The notes under the pieces: model-generated | Seen by the model: only the letters and a program-made list of their open reading frames with translations | Database searches by the model: none | What the model was told of the DNA's origin: nothing | Shown here: positions 28,101 to 39,500 of the stretch, one piece after another | How the letters are laid out: every line of letters starts with the position of its first letter | How positions within the stretch are numbered: the first letter of the stretch is position 1 | Made by a program: the position numbers and the translations under genes | Source: Streptococcus salivarius | GTDB lineage: Bacteria; Bacillota; Bacilli; Lactobacillales; Streptococcaceae | Assembly: GCF_009738225.1 (NCBI RefSeq) | Contig: NZ_CP018187.1 | Span: 1,560,501 to 1,624,500, forward strand | Direction of reading: 5' to 3' | Length of the DNA stretch: 64,000 nucleotides

Positions 28101-31100
28101 CTGTCGCTTTCGCTGTTACATTACCGGCTGGAATTGCTACAGTTGGTGTGATCGTAGCTTTACCATTTTCATCAGCTGTTGCTTCACCAATCTTGTTGCC
28201 GTCTTTATCGAACAATTCAACCTTAGAACCTGGTTCTGCACTCACTTCAACCGGAGTCTTAGTACCTGCTTTGTCAGTAAGGTCTGTAGCGACAACTGGT
28301 TTAGCTGGAGCTGTTGTATCAGTTGTTGCTACCATTGGATCGCTGGCATCTGATGTGTTTCCTGCTGGGTCTGTCGCTTTCGCTGTTACATTACCGGCTG
28401 GAATTGCTACAGTTGGTGTGATCGTAGCTTTACCATTTTCATCAGCTGTTGCTTCACCAATCTTGTTGCCGTCTTTATCGAACAATTCAACCTTAGAACC
28501 TGGTTCTGCACTCACTTCAACCGGAGTCTTAGTACCTGCTTTGTCAGTAAGGTCTGTAGCGACAACTGGTTTAGCTGGAGCTGTTGTATCAGTTGTTGCT
28601 ACCATTGGATCGCTGGCATCTGAAGTGTTTCCTGCTGGGTCTGTCGCTTTCGCTGTTACATTACCGGCTGGAATTGCTACAGTTGGTGTGATCGTAGCTT
28701 TACCATTTTCATCAGCTGTTGCTTCACCAATCTTGTTGCCGTCTTTATCGAACAATTCAACCTTAGTTCCTGGTTCTGCACTCACTTCAACCGGAGTCTT
28801 AGTACCTGCTTTGTCAGTAAGGTCTGTAGCGACAACTGGTTTAGCTGGAGCTGTTGTATCAGTTGTTGCTACCATTGGATCGCTGGCATCTGAAGTGTTT
28901 CCTGCTGGGTCTGTCGCTTTCGCTGTTACATTACCGGCTGGAATTGCTACAGTTGGTGTGATCGTAGCTTTACCATTTTCATCAGCTGTTGCTTCACCAA
29001 TCTTGTTGCCGTCTTTATCGAACAATTCAACCTTAGAACCTGGTTCTGCACTCACTTCAACCGGAGTCTTAGTACCTGCTTTGTCAGTAAGGTCTGTAGC
29101 GACAACTGGTTTAGCTGGTGTACTTGGATCTTTTACAGTTACTTTAACTGGAACTTCATCCTTAGATCCGTCTGGGTATGTTACCACTACTGTCGCATCT
29201 TTTTCACCTGGTGTTGTTGTGTCCACTGGTGTCTTGAACTCTACAGTTGTGCCTTTAGGAAGATCATCTACATTACCGATTGAATCTTTAGCAGATGGTT
29301 TATCTCCTGGTTTAACAGTTTGATCTTTCGCTACTGGAGTGTTCTTATCTGCATCTGTAGCTGGTGCACTTGGATCTTTTACAGTAACCTTAACTGGAAC
29401 TTCATCTGTAGTTCCGTCTGGGTATGTCACAACGACTGTTGCGTCTTTTTCACCTTCTGTAGCAGTATCTACTGGTTTCTTGAATGCAAATGTTGTACCA
29501 CTTGGTAGATCTCCTGCGTTACCAATTGAGTCTTGTGCAGTTGGTGTTGAACCTGGAGTTACTGTTTGTGCCTTAGCAGTTGGATCATTCTTTTCCGCAT
29601 CGCTACGTGGGTCTTTTACAGTAACCTTAACTGGAACTTCATCTGTAGTTCCGTCTGGGTATGTCACAACGACTGTTGCGTCTTTTTCACCTTCTGTAGC
29701 AGTATCTACTGGTTTCTTGAATGCAAATGTTGTACCACTTGGTAGATCTCCTGCGTTACCAATTGAGTCTTGTGCAGTTGGTGTTGAACCTGGAGTTACT
29801 GTTTGTGCCTTAGCAGTTGGATCATTCTTTTCCGCATCGCTACGTGGGTCTTTTACAGTAACCTTAACTGGAACCTCATCTGTAGTTCCGTCTGGGTATG
29901 TCACAACGACTGTTGCGTCTTTTTCACCTTCTGTAGCAGTATCTACTGGTTTCTTGAATGCAAATGTTGTACCACTTGGTAGATCTCCTGCGTTACCAAT
30001 TGAGTCTTGTGCAGTTGGTGTTGAACCTGGAGTTACTGTTTGTGCCTTAGCAGTTGGATCATTCTTTTCCGCATCGCTACGTGGGTCTTTTACAGTAACC
30101 TTAACTGGAACTTCATCTGTAGTTCCGTCTGGGTATGTCACAACGACTGTTGCGTCTTTTTCACCTTCTGTAGCAGTATCTACTGGTTTCTTGAATGCAA
30201 ATGTTGTACCACTTGGTAGATCTCCTGCGTTACCAATTGAGTCTTGTGCAGTTGGTGTTGAACCTGGAGTTACTGTTTGTGCCTTAGCAGTTGGATCATT
30301 CTTTTCCGCATCGCTACGTGGGTCTTTTACAGTAACCTTAACTGGAACTTCATCTGTAGTTCCGTCTGGGTATGTCACAACGACTGTTGCGTCTTTTTCA
30401 CCTTCTGTAGCAGTATCTACTGGTTTCTTGAATGCAAATGTTGTACCACTTGGTAGATCTCCTGCGTTACCAATTGAGTCTTGTGCAGTTGGTGTTGAAC
30501 CTGGAGTTACTGTTTGTGCCTTAGCAGTTGGATCATTCTTTTCCGCATCGCTACGTGGGTCTTTTACAGTAACCTTAACTGGAACCTCATCTGTAGTTCC
30601 GTCTGGGTATGTCACAACGACTGTTGCGTCTTTTTCACCTTCTGTAGCAGTATCTACTGGTGTCTTGAACTCGTATGTTGTTCCACTTGGTAAATCTGCA
30701 ACATTACCAATTGAATCTTGTGCATTTGGTGTTGAACCTGGAGTCACTGTTTGAGCCTTAGCTGTTGGATCATTCTTATCCGCATCTGTACGTAATCGAG
30801 TTGCTTCAACTGGATCACTTGCAACTGATGTATTACCAGCAACATCTGTCGCTGTCGCTGTCACATTCCCTGCTGGAATATCAACGGTTGGCGTAATCGT
30901 TGCTTTACCATCTGCTCCTGCTGTCGCTTCACCAATCTTGTTACCATCTTTATCATAAAGGGCAACAGTTGAACCTGGTTCTGCGCTCACTTCAACTGGA
31001 GTCTTAGTGCCGGCTTTACCGGTAAGGTCTGTAGCGACTACTGGTTTCGCTGGCGCTTCTGTATCTGCGCCAGTAGTTGCCTTAGCTGGAGCACTTGGAT

Positions 31101-34100
31101 CTGAGGTGTTTCCTGCTGGATCGGTCGCTGTCGCTGTTACATTACCTTCTGGGATGTCGACTGTTGGGGTAATGGTTGCTTTACCATCTGCGCCTGCTGT
31201 CGCTTCACCAATCTTGTTACCATCTTTATCGTAAAGAGCAACAGTTGAGCCTGGTTCTGCGCTTACTTCAACCGGTGTCTTAGTGCCTGCTTTACCTGTA
31301 AGGTCTGTAGCGACTACTGGTTTCACTGGCGCTGTAGTGTCTGTCGCTACTTTAGGATCACTTGCGTCTGATGTGTTACCCGCTGCATCTGTCGCTTTGG
31401 CTGTTACATTACCTACTGAAATATCAACGGTTGGCGTGATGGTAGCTTTGCCATCTGCGCCTGCTGTCGCTTCACCGATCTTGTTGCCATCTTTATCGTA
31501 AAGGGCAACAGTTGAGCCTGGTTCTGCAGTTACTTCTACTGATGGCTTAGTGCCTGCTTTTCCTGTAAGATCTGTATTCACTACTGGTTTCGCTGGGGCT
31601 GTAGTGTCTGTCGCTACTTTAGGATCACTTGCGTCTGATGTGTTACCCGCTGCATCTGTCGCTTTGGCTGTTACATTACCTACTGAAATATCAACGGTTG
31701 GCGTGATGGTAGCTTTGCCATCTGCGCCTGCTGTCACTTCACCAATCTTGTTGCCATCTTTATCGTAAAGAGCAACAGTTGAACCTGGTTCTGCACTGAC
31801 TTCAACTGGAGTCTTAGTGCCGGCTTTTCCTGTTAGGTCTGTATTCACTACTGGTTTCGCTGGGGCTGTAGTGTCTGTCGCCACTTTAGGATCACTTGCG
31901 TCTGATGTGTTACCTGCCGCATCTGTTGCTTTAGCTGTTACATTTCCTGCTGGAATATCAACTGTTGGTGTGATGGTTACTTTACCATTGCTAGCAGCCG
32001 TTCCTTCACCAATCTTGTTGCCATCTTTATCGTAAAGAGCAACAGTTGAGCCTGGTTCTGCAGTTACTTCTACTGATGGCTTAGTGCCAGCTTTTCCTGT
32101 AAGGTCTGTATTCACAACTGGTTTCGCTGGGGCTGTGGTGTCTGTCGCCACTTTAGGATCACTTGCGTCTGATGTGTTACCTGCCGCATCTGTTGCTTTA
32201 GCTGTTACATTTCCTGCTGGAATATCAACTGTTGGTGTGATGGTTACTTTACCATTGCTAGCAGCCGTTCCTTCACCAAGCTTGTTGCCATCTTTATCGT
32301 AAAGAGCAACAGTTGAGCCTGGTTCTGCAGTTACTTCTACTGATGGCTTAGTGCCAGCTTTTCCTGTAAGGTCTGTATTCACAACTGGTTTCGCTGGGGC
32401 TGTGGTATCTGTCGCTACTTTAGGATCACTTGCGTCTGATGTGTTTCCTGATGGGTCAGTTGCTTTCGCTGTTACATTACCTACTGGAATATCAACTGTT
32501 GGCGTGATGGTTACTTTACCATTGCTAGCAGCCGTTCCTTCACCAATCTTATTACCGTCTTTATCGTAAAGAGCAACAGTTGAGCCTGGTTCTGCGCTCA
32601 CTTCTACTGATGGCTTAGTGCCTGCTTTACCTGTGAGGTCTGTATTCACTACTGGTTTCGCTGGAGCTGTTGTATCTGTCGCTACTTTTGGATCACTTGC
32701 AACTGATGTGTTACCTGCCGCATCTGTTGCTTTAGCTGTCACATTTCCTGCTGGAATATCAACGGTTGGGGTAATGGTTGCTTTACCATTTTCTCCCGCT
32801 GTTGCTTCACCGATCTTGTTGTTATCTTTATCGTAAAGGGCAACAGTTGAGCCTGGTTCTGCACTCACTTCAACTGATGGCTTAGTGCCAGCCTTTCCTG
32901 TAAGATCTGTATTCACTACTGGTTTATCTGGAGCTGTGGTGTCTTTTGCAGGTGTAACTAAGTATGCAGCAGCAATTTTATCTACTGATTTATCAGGATA
33001 AGTAATAGTAACATTACCCTTTTCATCCGCAACGTATGTTGTTCCTTGTGGAAGCGCAGTATTCGCGTCTCCAACCGTTTTTTCAATAGCTGCCTTCTCA
33101 GTTGCACTTATATTATTAGGATCAGCAACTTCTACTTTTGCTCCTCCAGGAGTTGGCTCATACTTCTTAGCTGTCTCAAGAACGGTAATTGTAAGATTTC
33201 TCGTTACTACTTTACCATTTTTATTTCTAACAGCATAGGTAGCAGTGGAACTACCTGCAGACTGCGTCATATCAACATTACCACGATAGTATGCCTTACG
33301 CTGTCTATAAGTATTTGAGCCAGCTGTATCCAGAAAACCACCATTAGAATCATTCGTATATGCTAGTCCTTTTGCCAAATAAGGATTATTAGGAATCCAA
33401 AATTTTTCAACTGACGGTGATCCTGCTGCTTGAATTGTTACATTGACAGGATCACCCGGGTAAACTGTAAGATGTGACTCGGTAACCAAAAGTTGAGTGT
33501 AGTTATCACCACTAACTCCTCCACCTACATAGGTCAACGGTGTTTTTGTAACTGTAATCGGTGCACTCTTAGCTGACTCACTTCCACCTGCTGGTGTTGA
33601 GGTAGCTGTAATTTCTCCTTCTGGAAGGCTATTTGTTGGATGGATTGTTGCTACACCTTGCTCATTGGCCACTGCTTCACCGATCACTACGCCATCATTG
33701 TTGTAAAGTTTGACAGTTGAACCTGCTGTTGCATTTACAGTCACATCAGCTGGTGTACTTGCTTTACCATTAAGATTTGAAGTAATTTCTGGAACCTGAC
33801 TTGCTGGTGCAACTGGTTTTGGTGTTTCACCTTGAACTTCAAAAGTAATTGTCACTTCTTGTGGAGCTTGATTATAATGAGCTGGGTAAGTAACCACTAC
33901 GGTTTTTGTATAAGTACCTGCTTGTGTAGCAGTTGGAGCTTGGCCGTCTTTCCATGCAAATGTTGTTGCACCACGATAGTTATTTGGGAATTCTGGTGTT
34001 CCAGCTTTATTGGTTACATAATTAGCCGGAGTAGCATCAAAACTTCCACCAACTTTTGCAGTATACTTTTCTTTGACTGCTACTGCTTGGAATTTTGAAC

Positions 34101-35280
34101 TTTCATTATCAATGAAGTTATCCGCATAACCAGTCATAATATTCGTTCTTCCGCCAATAACTCCTGTTCCTTGCATACCTGCAACATAGTCAAGTGGCTT
34201 AGATTTATCTACGATTGGTGTGTCAAATGTAATCGTCCACATAACATTACGAAGTGCATTATTATCCGCTGTCATCGTATACAAAGCCTGTGAACGTTCT
34301 GCTGTTTGAGCCGCTACCGCTGCTTCATTTCCTTTAATTGCTGGATTTTTTGTATCTTTGTAAAGTTGAGTCAAACGCTTTGTCATTTCAGCGCCAGTAT
34401 AGGTATTCATTCTACCATTTTGACCCATTAAGTATGATCCATCGTTATCCTTCCAGTAATTACGTGTATTGACTACTTTTCCATTTTTGTCAGTTTGAAC
34501 AACGTTCCAGTTTGTTGGTGCCCCAACAGAATCTTTAGGAATCGTAAAGTAAACATAACCGCTAGCGGAATTTGCTTTTCGACCAGGATTATCAAGAACA
34601 GTCCAATGAAGAACATTATTAGCCTTATCTACTTCGTAGCTAATCTGTACGTAATCTTGAACATTTTCTTTATTAGAATAATCAAGATTTTGTGCACCAT
34701 CTGACGCACGTGTTTCAGTTGATGCTGAACGTGTTTCTCCTTGTGCGATACTTCGACGACTACGTACACGAGGCGCATTTGGTGTTTCCGACACAGTAAT
34801 ATTATTTGTATTAGTGATCTCTGAGCTTGCTGTAGTTGAAGATGTTGTAGAAGCTGTAACTGAACGAGATGCCTCTGATGCAGGTACCTCTGATGCAGTT
34901 GCTGGTTTTGCAGTTGATACATTTGTTGAGCCTGTAGCTTCTGAAGCAACCGCTTGACTTGTTGATGTCGCTACTGAATTTGCCGGCGCTGAACTTGTAG
35001 GCTCAACTGATGTCGCTGCGACTGTTTCAGTGACAGCTGGTGTTACCGTAGTAGTTGAGACACTTTCTGATGCTGTGCTTGGCGAAGTTGCGGCCGGAAC
35101 TCCTTCACCTTGACTTGCACTTACAGCTGTAGCTGCAACTGTTGCTCCATCAGATGTCGTTTCATCCGCTTGAGCTGTGTGACCAATCATGATCAAAGTA
35201 CCAAGCAAGACCGAGCAGACTCCAATATTCAATTTACGAATCGAGAAACGACTCTTCTTACTAAAGATATCTTTACCCAT
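25117..35280 (-). CDS. Giant LPxTG surface protein with Ig-like and Rib repeats
   Basis: This is a wall-anchored modular protein of 3387 residues. ATG 35280 is chosen because AGGAGG lies 4 bp upstream; an upstream in-frame ATG at 35304 would place that ribosome site inside the gene. Order: YSIRK signal ([18 protein letters not shown]), Ser/Thr/Ala-rich segment to about residue 190, a unique N-terminal region (about 190-700; likely the binding head), one Ig-like domain, eight Ig-like repeats of about 89 residues, seven Rib/alpha-like repeats of 79 residues, ten Ig-like repeats of 90, three of 86 and a final one. It ends with an LPETG anchor at 3354-3358 and a GKRKKED tail. Several Ig and Rib units are almost identical. 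Family knowledge suggests an extended adhesin whose length varies by repeat number. It has its own promoter and terminator. Confidence 0.9.
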   Translation of the reverse strand: MGKDIFSKKSRFSIRKLNIGVCSVLLGTLIMIGHTAQADETTSDGATVAATAVSASQGEGVPAATSPSTASESVSTTTVTPAVTETVAATSVEPTSSAPANSVATSTSQAVASEATGSTNVSTAKPATASEVPASEASRSVTASTTSSTTASSEITNTNNITVSETPNAPRVRSRRSIAQGETRSASTETRASDGAQNLDYSNKENVQDYVQISYEVDKANNVLHWTVLDNPGRKANSASGYVYFTIPKDSVGAPTNWNVVQTDKNGKVVNTRNYWKDNDGSYLMGQNGRMNTYTGAEMTKRLTQLYKDTKNPAIKGNEAAVAAQTAERSQALYTMTADNNALRNVMWTITFDTPIVDKSKPLDYVAGMQGTGVIGGRTNIMTGYADNFIDNESSKFQAVAVKEKYTAKVGGSFDATPANYVTNKAGTPEFPNNYRGATTFAWKDGQAPTATQAGTYTKTVVVTYPAHYNQAPQEVTITFEVQGETPKPVAPASQVPEITSNLNGKASTPADVTVNATAGSTVKLYNNDGVVIGEAVANEQGVATIHPTNSLPEGEITATSTPAGGSESAKSAPITVTKTPLTYVGGGVSGDNYTQLLVTESHLTVYPGDPVNVTIQAAGSPSVEKFWIPNNPYLAKGLAYTNDSNGGFLDTAGSNTYRQRKAYYRGNVDMTQSAGSSTATYAVRNKNGKVVTRNLTITVLETAKKYEPTPGGAKVEVADPNNISATEKAAIEKTVGDANTALPQGTTYVADEKGNVTITYPDKSVDKIAAAYLVTPAKDTTAPDKPVVNTDLTGKAGTKPSVEVSAEPGSTVALYDKDNNKIGEATAGENGKATITPTVDIPAGNVTAKATDAAGNTSVASDPKVATDTTAPAKPVVNTDLTGKAGTKPSVEVSAEPGSTVALYDKDGNKIGEGTAASNGKVTITPTVDIPVGNVTAKATDPSGNTSDASDPKVATDTTAPAKPVVNTDLTGKAGTKPSVEVTAEPGSTVALYDKDGNKLGEGTAASNGKVTITPTVDIPAGNVTAKATDAAGNTSDASDPKVATDTTAPAKPVVNTDLTGKAGTKPSVEVTAEPGSTVALYDKDGNKIGEGTAASNGKVTITPTVDIPAGNVTAKATDAAGNTSDASDPKVATDTTAPAKPVVNTDLTGKAGTKTPVEVSAEPGSTVALYDKDGNKIGEVTAGADGKATITPTVDISVGNVTAKATDAAGNTSDASDPKVATDTTAPAKPVVNTDLTGKAGTKPSVEVTAEPGSTVALYDKDGNKIGEATAGADGKATITPTVDISVGNVTAKATDAAGNTSDASDPKVATDTTAPVKPVVATDLTGKAGTKTPVEVSAEPGSTVALYDKDGNKIGEATAGADGKATITPTVDIPEGNVTATATDPAGNTSDPSAPAKATTGADTEAPAKPVVATDLTGKAGTKTPVEVSAEPGSTVALYDKDGNKIGEATAGADGKATITPTVDIPAGNVTATATDVAGNTSVASDPVEATRLRTDADKNDPTAKAQTVTPGSTPNAQDSIGNVADLPSGTTYEFKTPVDTATEGEKDATVVVTYPDGTTDEVPVKVTVKDPRSDAEKNDPTAKAQTVTPGSTPTAQDSIGNAGDLPSGTTFAFKKPVDTATEGEKDATVVVTYPDGTTDEVPVKVTVKDPRSDAEKNDPTAKAQTVTPGSTPTAQDSIGNAGDLPSGTTFAFKKPVDTATEGEKDATVVVTYPDGTTDEVPVKVTVKDPRSDAEKNDPTAKAQTVTPGSTPTAQDSIGNAGDLPSGTTFAFKKPVDTATEGEKDATVVVTYPDGTTDEVPVKVTVKDPRSDAEKNDPTAKAQTVTPGSTPTAQDSIGNAGDLPSGTTFAFKKPVDTATEGEKDATVVVTYPDGTTDEVPVKVTVKDPRSDAEKNDPTAKAQTVTPGSTPTAQDSIGNAGDLPSGTTFAFKKPVDTATEGEKDATVVVTYPDGTTDEVPVKVTVKDPSAPATDADKNTPVAKDQTVKPGDKPSAKDSIGNVDDLPKGTTVEFKTPVDTTTPGEKDATVVVTYPDGSKDEVPVKVTVKDPSTPAKPVVATDLTDKAGTKTPVEVSAEPGSKVELFDKDGNKIGEATADENGKATITPTVAIPAGNVTAKATDPAGNTSDASDPMVATTDTTAPAKPVVATDLTDKAGTKTPVEVSAEPGTKVELFDKDGNKIGEATADENGKATITPTVAIPAGNVTAKATDPAGNTSDASDPMVATTDTTAPAKPVVATDLTDKAGTKTPVEVSAEPGSKVELFDKDGNKIGEATADENGKATITPTVAIPAGNVTAKATDPAGNTSDASDPMVATTDTTAPAKPVVATDLTDKAGTKTPVEVSAEPGSKVELFDKDGNKIGEATADENGKATITPTVAIPAGNVTAKATDPAGNTSDASDPMVATTDTTAPAKPVVATDLTDKAGTKTPVEVSAEPGSKVELFDKDGNKIGEATADENGKATITPTVAIPAGNVTAKATDPAGNTSDASDPMVATTDTTAPAKPVVATDLTDKAGTKTPVEVSAEPGSKVELFDKDGNKIGEATADENGKATITPTVAIPAGNVTAKATDPAGNTSDASDPMLATTDTTAPAKPVVATDLTDKAGTKTPVEVSAEPGSKVELFDKDGNKIGEATADENGKATITPTVAIPAGNVTAKATDPAGNTSDASDPMLATTDTTAPAKPVVATDLTDKAGTKTPVEVSAEPGSKVELFDKDGNKIGEATADENGKATITPTVAIPAGNVTAKATDPAGNTSDASDPMLATTDTTAPAKPVVATDLTDKAGTKTPVEVSAEPGSKVELFDKDGNKIGEATADENGKATITPTVAIPAGNVTAKATDPAGNISDASDPMLATTDTTAPAKPVVATDLTDKAGTKTPVEVSAEPGSKVELFDKDGNKIGEATADENGKATITPTVAIPAGNVTAKATDPAGNTSDASDPMVATTDTTAPAKPVANTVKAGDTAITGTAEAGSTVEVTLPDGSKVSAKAGQDGNFSVPVSGLKEGDTVSVTATDDAGNTSNPTSVTVGKGTDTIAPDAPVVNTVKAGTTAVTGTAEAGSTVEVTLPDGSKVSAKADQDGNFSVPVSGLKEGDTVSVTATDDAGNTSNPTSVTVGKGTDTTAPSAPVVNPVKAGTTAVTGTAEAGSTVEVTLPDSSKVSAKADQDGNFSVPVSGLKEGDTVSVTATDDAGNTSNPTSVTVGKGTDTIAPDAPVVNTDLTGKAGTRTPIDVIAEPGSKVELFDKDGNKIGEATADETGLAVVVPTVNIPEGSVTARATDLAGNVSGASAPMFATTSGTVDSFNNGKGSENTPTVVKPSLNGKVESSTTLANHMNLKARANISSTEKDASTLPETGDEVSIGGVVLGGILAAAGLGLVGKRKKED
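25645..26405 (-). repeat. Three 258-bp in-frame repeats (Ig-like, third class)
   Basis: Unit boundaries recur at 25656, 25914 and 26172. The units encode [20 protein letters not shown] followed by [17 protein letters not shown]. They differ from the other Ig-like units of the same protein. Confidence 0.88.
26405..29125 (-). repeat. Ten near-identical 270-bp in-frame repeats (Ig-like)
   Basis: Ten units of 90 codons ([20 protein letters not shown] start) differ by only a few bases each. Examples of differences: M-V-A versus M-L-A, one T for S at the SKVELF position, and one I for T. This is a strong substrate for recombination and for assembly error. Confidence 0.92.
29126..30792 (-). repeat. 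Seven Rib/alpha-like repeats (237-bp period), five essentially identical
   Basis: 79-residue units contain [20 protein letters not shown]. Five units starting [12 protein letters not shown] are essentially identical; the first and last diverge, as expected from edge units of an array growing by internal duplication. Confidence 0.92.
30793..32935 (-). repeat. Eight Ig-like repeats with 267-bp period
   Basis: Units of 89 residues ([18 protein letters not shown]...[10 protein letters not shown]). They are more divergent from one another than the 270-bp class, so probably an older array. Confidence 0.88.
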
Positions 35281-35296
35281 ATTTCCTCCTAGACAA

Positions 35297-35318
35297 GTAA
35301 TCATTAGATTTTGATTAC
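35297..35318 (-). promoter_or_regulatory. Inverted repeat in the leader of the Ig-like/Rib gene
   Basis: GTAATCA and TGATTAC (7 bp each, 8-base loop) lie immediately upstream of the ribosome site. They could form a weak leader hairpin or an operator. Function is unknown. Confidence 0.35.
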
Positions 35319-35364
35319 TCTTATCTCTTCTAAAAATAATATAAAATGAATTTCCCTAACGAAA

Positions 35365-35393
35365 AATATATCATAAAATTAAAATTGAATCAA
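35365..35393 (-). promoter_or_regulatory. Promoter of the Ig-like/Rib surface protein gene
   Basis: Minus-strand TTGATT (35388-35393), 17-bp spacer, TATATT (35365-35370). The leader is about 78 bases. The region is very AT-rich, so confidence is moderate. Confidence 0.5.
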
Positions 35394-35853
35394 TATTTTA
35401 CTATCATAAAATTAGTTTTCTCTCTTTTTTTAAAATAACTTAAGCATTATTCTTTTCAAAGTATTTATTTTCTAACACCTTCTTTTTATACAGAACCTAT
35501 ACAACTTTACATATATAATTCAAAGCATAAATCAATAATTGTATTTAAAGTATTTATAACATCTTACAATATCAATATATATTACTTTGTAAAAGTCTTA
35601 CAATTTTCGAATCATAGAATGATTCTTACCTTTTACACTTTCAACATTTATAGATACACTCATAATTTAACTAAGATCAAGTGTAAATATACATTTTTTT
35701 AGATTTATTAATGTAATTAGATTGAAAATATGTCAGTATTTTTAATGGTTTATCTTTCCATAGAACTTTGTTTTTGACTGAATAATTAAAAAATTGCTCT
35801 ATAATGTCTGTAATAGATAAAACTACTATAGAGATTATAAAGCAGGTATTTTT
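35394..35853. other. AT-rich intergenic region upstream of the ISL3 remnant
   Basis: About 460 bp between the Ig-like/Rib gene promoter and the transposase remnant. I see no gene. Part of it may be the unrecognisable 5' part of the decayed insertion sequence. Confidence 0.45.
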
Positions 35854-36346
35854 AAGACTAGAATTGTGATTATGAATCATTTTATCAAAAAATCACGACC
35901 CTATCGAGCCTTAAAAAATCATTGACGACTCTTCCAAAAGGACAGCCGTAAGTTATCTCTCACCCCTTTTTACTCAAAGACCTTCCGTCAAACTTTATAA
36001 CCACATAAAGTCATTGAAAAGACACTGAATTTCTCAGAGGAACTCAGCGACTACTATAATCTTTACCAACTCTTACTATTTCACTTTCAGGAGAAGAGAG
36101 TAGATAGGTTCTTTGAGCTGATAGAGAAAACTTGAAGCAAGGTCAATCATTAATTTCAAACATACTTAAGGACTTTTCTTAAACACAAACAATACAAAAA
36201 ATGTTTTAGAAGCGCAGTATTCGATTACAAAAATAGAAGATGCCAATATACTTAACAAGCATATCAAAGGTTTGAGATTTGGTTTAAAAAATTTTATTAA
36301 CCTTAGAAAGCCTGTATTCATCACTTTGAACATAACACAAAAAAGA
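35854..36346 (+). pseudogene. Decayed ISL3-family transposase, C-terminal remnant
   Basis: Read on the plus strand, the frame from 35854 gives KTRIVIMNHF, then SRPYRALKNH, a stop (TGA 35923-35925, where Trp is expected), RLFQKDSRKLSLTPFYSKTF, a further stop, NFSEELSDYYNLYQLLLFHF, then FFELIEKT. After about 36205 the frame shifts by one and continues GLRFGLKNFINLRKPVFITL. This order matches the C-terminal part of streptococcal ISL3-type transposases as I know them (ALKNHW, SEEL-DYY-LYQLLLFHFQEKR, FGFRNF-NF). At least four in-frame stops and one frameshift make it non-functional. No intact N-terminal half or terminal inverted repeats were found. The remnant runs directly into the terminator of the 5092-residue protein gene. 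Confidence 0.8.
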
Positions 36347-36369
36347 CCCACCCCTTTCGGGATGAGTCT
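36344..36369. terminator. Terminator of the 5092-residue surface protein gene
   Basis: Minus-strand stem AGACTCATCCC / GGGGTGGGTCT (11 bp including G-U pairs) with a GAAA tetraloop and TTTTTT tail. It is a near copy of the elements at 25028 and 52587. Confidence 0.92.
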
Positions 36370-36500
36370 CTTTTTCGAAAACTGAAATAGTCTAACTAAC
36401 TATGTTGAGGGATTTAACCTATGAACTATCTTAGTCTTCTTTTTTGCGTTTTCCTGCCAAACCGAGTCCAGCTGACGCAAGGATTCCTCCGAGAGCCATA
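36344..36500 (-). repeat. Shared anchor-terminator cassette, copy 2
   Basis: Copy at the 3' end of the 5092-residue gene. The 50-bp non-coding spacer matches copy 1 with only a few changes, and the coding part matches copy 3. Confidence 0.85.
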
Positions 36501-39500
36501 GCTGCCATAGACGCATCATCACCTGTTTCAGGGAGTGCTGGTCCTTTAGGAGCTTCTGGTGTAGTTGGTGGTGTCACTGGTGGAACCACTGGAGTTGGAG
36601 GAGTCGGTGGTGTTGGAGGCGTAGTTGGTGGTGTAGTAGGAGGTGTGTTTGGTGGAGTTGTTGGTGGTGTATATGGTGGGATAACAGTGTTGTTGAACTC
36701 AGTATCTTCTGGCAATTGAGAAGTTACTGTCAAGACTTTACCATCTTTAGTTACAGAAACAACGACTGTAGCTACCATCTTATCGTAGGCAACAGTTACA
36801 TCGTTACCTTGTACTTCTTCTACAGTGTAGACGTGAGTACCTTCTTCACCACGTTTGTACTCAAGAGCTGAGAACTTGATCTTACCGTTAGCATCATTGC
36901 TTACAGTTTCGATCACATTACCCTTGCTATCTTTAAGTACGAAGCTAAACTCACCAGGTTTAAGTTCACGACCTTCAAGTTTCTTAGTGAATTCAAACTC
37001 AACCTTAGTTGGGATATTGACTACACGTTTTTCTGTTGGTTTTTCTGGTTTTTCAACAGATTTCTTAGTTGGGTCGTATTGGTGAACGATTTGTGACGCA
37101 GTATTTTCGATGTCTACACCATCTTTAGCAGTGCCTTTGATAGTTGCAGGAATATCGAACTTGTAGTAGCGTCCGAATGCCAATTTGGCAGTATCGATCA
37201 CTTGTGTGTTTTCTGCATCGCCAAGTGACTTAGTAAGGTCAGCTTTAGATGTTGCAGTAATCACACCGTCAACGATTTGGATATCGAACTTAGCTGTCAC
37301 ATCTTCTCCTGTTACAGAGTCGTATGCTTTAATATCAGCAACGTTGATGTTCAAGTTTTCGCTGTCATATTTATCTGTAACACCTACAGATTGGATATTG
37401 TGAGCGTCAGTGAAGTTAGTTGTGTCGAGCCATACTTGGTAGACAAACTTATCACCTTTCTTGAGTGTCTTAGTATTGATATTTTCAGCTTCGTTGTTAG
37501 CTGTGCTGTCAGCGTAAGGATCCTTGTTAGTATCGCCTACTTTATCTTTCAACTCAGCATCATCGTCAACAAGTTTCATACCAGTGATATCGAATTTCTC
37601 TTTAGAAACAACGTATTTCTCTGGTTGGAACTTAGGTTTTTCTGGTGGACGAACAGTGTTGTTAAATTCTTTGTCTGCCGGGTCGTTCACTTTAGTGATA
37701 AGAGCTTTCGCTTTACCATCATGTGATACTTCAACAGTAACAAGAGCTTTCATTGAGTCGTAAGAAACAGTTCCGTCAGTACCCTTAACTTCTTCTACAG
37801 TGTAGTTGTGAGTACCTTCTTGGCCTTTCTTGAATTCAAGAGCAGCAAATTTAACGTTACCTGCAGCGTCATTCTTAACTGTTTGAAGGATGTTTCCATC
37901 TTTATCTTTAAGAACGAAGCTGAATTCGTCCGCTTTAAGTTCACGACCTTCAAGTTTCTTAGTGAAGTTAAATTCAACTTCAACTGGGATGTTAACTACA
38001 CGTTTTTCTGTTGGTTTTTCAGGTTTCTTAACAGTCTTACTTTGTGGATCGTATTGGTGAACGATTTGTGAGGCTGTATTTTCGATGTCAACACCGCCCT
38101 TAGCAGATTGTTTAATTTCTGCTGGGATTTCAAACTTGTAGTAACGTCCGAAGGCGAACTTAGTTGTGTCGATAACTTGTGTATTTTCTGCATCGCCAAG
38201 TGACTTAGTAAGGTCAGCTTTAGATGTTGCAGTAATCACACCGTTAACGAGAGTGATATCGAACTTAGCTGTCACATCTTCTCCTGTTACAGAGTCGTAT
38301 GCTTTAATATCTTTAACGTTAACAGTCAAGTTTTCGCTGTCATATTTATCTGTAACACCTACAGATTGGATATTGTGAGCTTCAGTGAATTTAGTTGTAT
38401 CCAACCATACTTGGTAGTATACTTTATCACCTTTCTTGAGTGTCTTAGTATTGATATTTTGAGCTTCGTTGTTATCAGTCTTATCAGCGTAAGGATTTGC
38501 ATTAGTGTCTGCAACCTTATCTTTCAATTCGCTATCGTCATCGAGAAGTTTAACTCCTGTAAGATCGAATTTAGATTCGTTAAGGATGTATTTCTCTGGG
38601 TTGAAGTCTGGAGTATCTGGAGGAGTTACTTTGTTGTTGAACTCTTTATCAGCAGCATCTGTCACGTTAGTGATAAGTGCTTTAGCTGTTCCATCATGTT
38701 TAACTTCAACTGTAACAACAGCTTTCATACCGTCGTATTGAACTGTGCCATCAGTACCTTTAACTTCTTCTACTGTGTACTTGTAAGTACCTTCTTGGCC
38801 TTTCTTGTACTCAATAGCTTTGAACTTAACGTTACCTGAAGCATCGTTCTTAACAGTTTCGATGACATTTCCTGCTTCATCCTTCAATTGGAAGCTGAAT
38901 TCGTTAGCTTTAAGCTCACGGCCTTCAAGTTTCTTAGTGAAGTTGAATTCAACTGAGATTGGAACGCTGTTTACACGTTTTTCAGTTGGTTTAGTAGGAA
39001 TTTCTGTCTTCTTAGTTTGTGGGTTGTAGAAGTGAACTACTTGTCCAGCTGTATTTTCAATATCTACACCGCCAGGAACAGAGTCTTTAACAGTGGTTGG
39101 GATATCGAATTTATAGTAACGACCAAAGGCAAACTTAGTTGTGTCGATGATTTGAGTATTTGCATCATCTCCAAGTGACTTAGTGAAGCCATCTTTAAGG
39201 TTAGCAGTAATCATACCATTTTCAACTTTGATGTCGAATTTAGCTGTTACATCTTCACCTGTTACTGAATCGTAAGCTTTAATAGCTGAAGCATCAAGAT
39301 CCAATTTAGTTTCATCGTAGTCATCAGAGATACCAACTGTTTGGATGTAATCCTTGTTGTTAGCGTCGAATTTAGTTGTATCGAGCCATACTTGGTAAAC
39401 AAGTTTTTCACCACGTTTAACAGATTTAGTATTCATGTTTTCAGCTTCGTTGTTTGATGCGTCATCGGCATATGGGTTCGCATTTGTATCTGCGTACTTG

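Noticed and set aside
26369..29323. A 984-codon open frame on the plus strand opposite the Ig-like repeats
   Set aside because: It is strictly periodic with the repeats on the other strand, has no ribosome site or promoter, and reads as low-complexity Val/Ser/Ala. It is a side effect of repeat codon composition.
29339..30754. A 471-codon plus-strand frame opposite the Rib repeats
   Set aside because: Same reason: periodic antisense of the 237-bp repeats, with no translation signals.
35677..36351. Two small minus-strand frames (67 and 61 codons)
   Set aside because: They overlap the ISL3 remnant or AT-rich DNA, with no ribosome site; the plus-strand transposase reading explains the sequence better.
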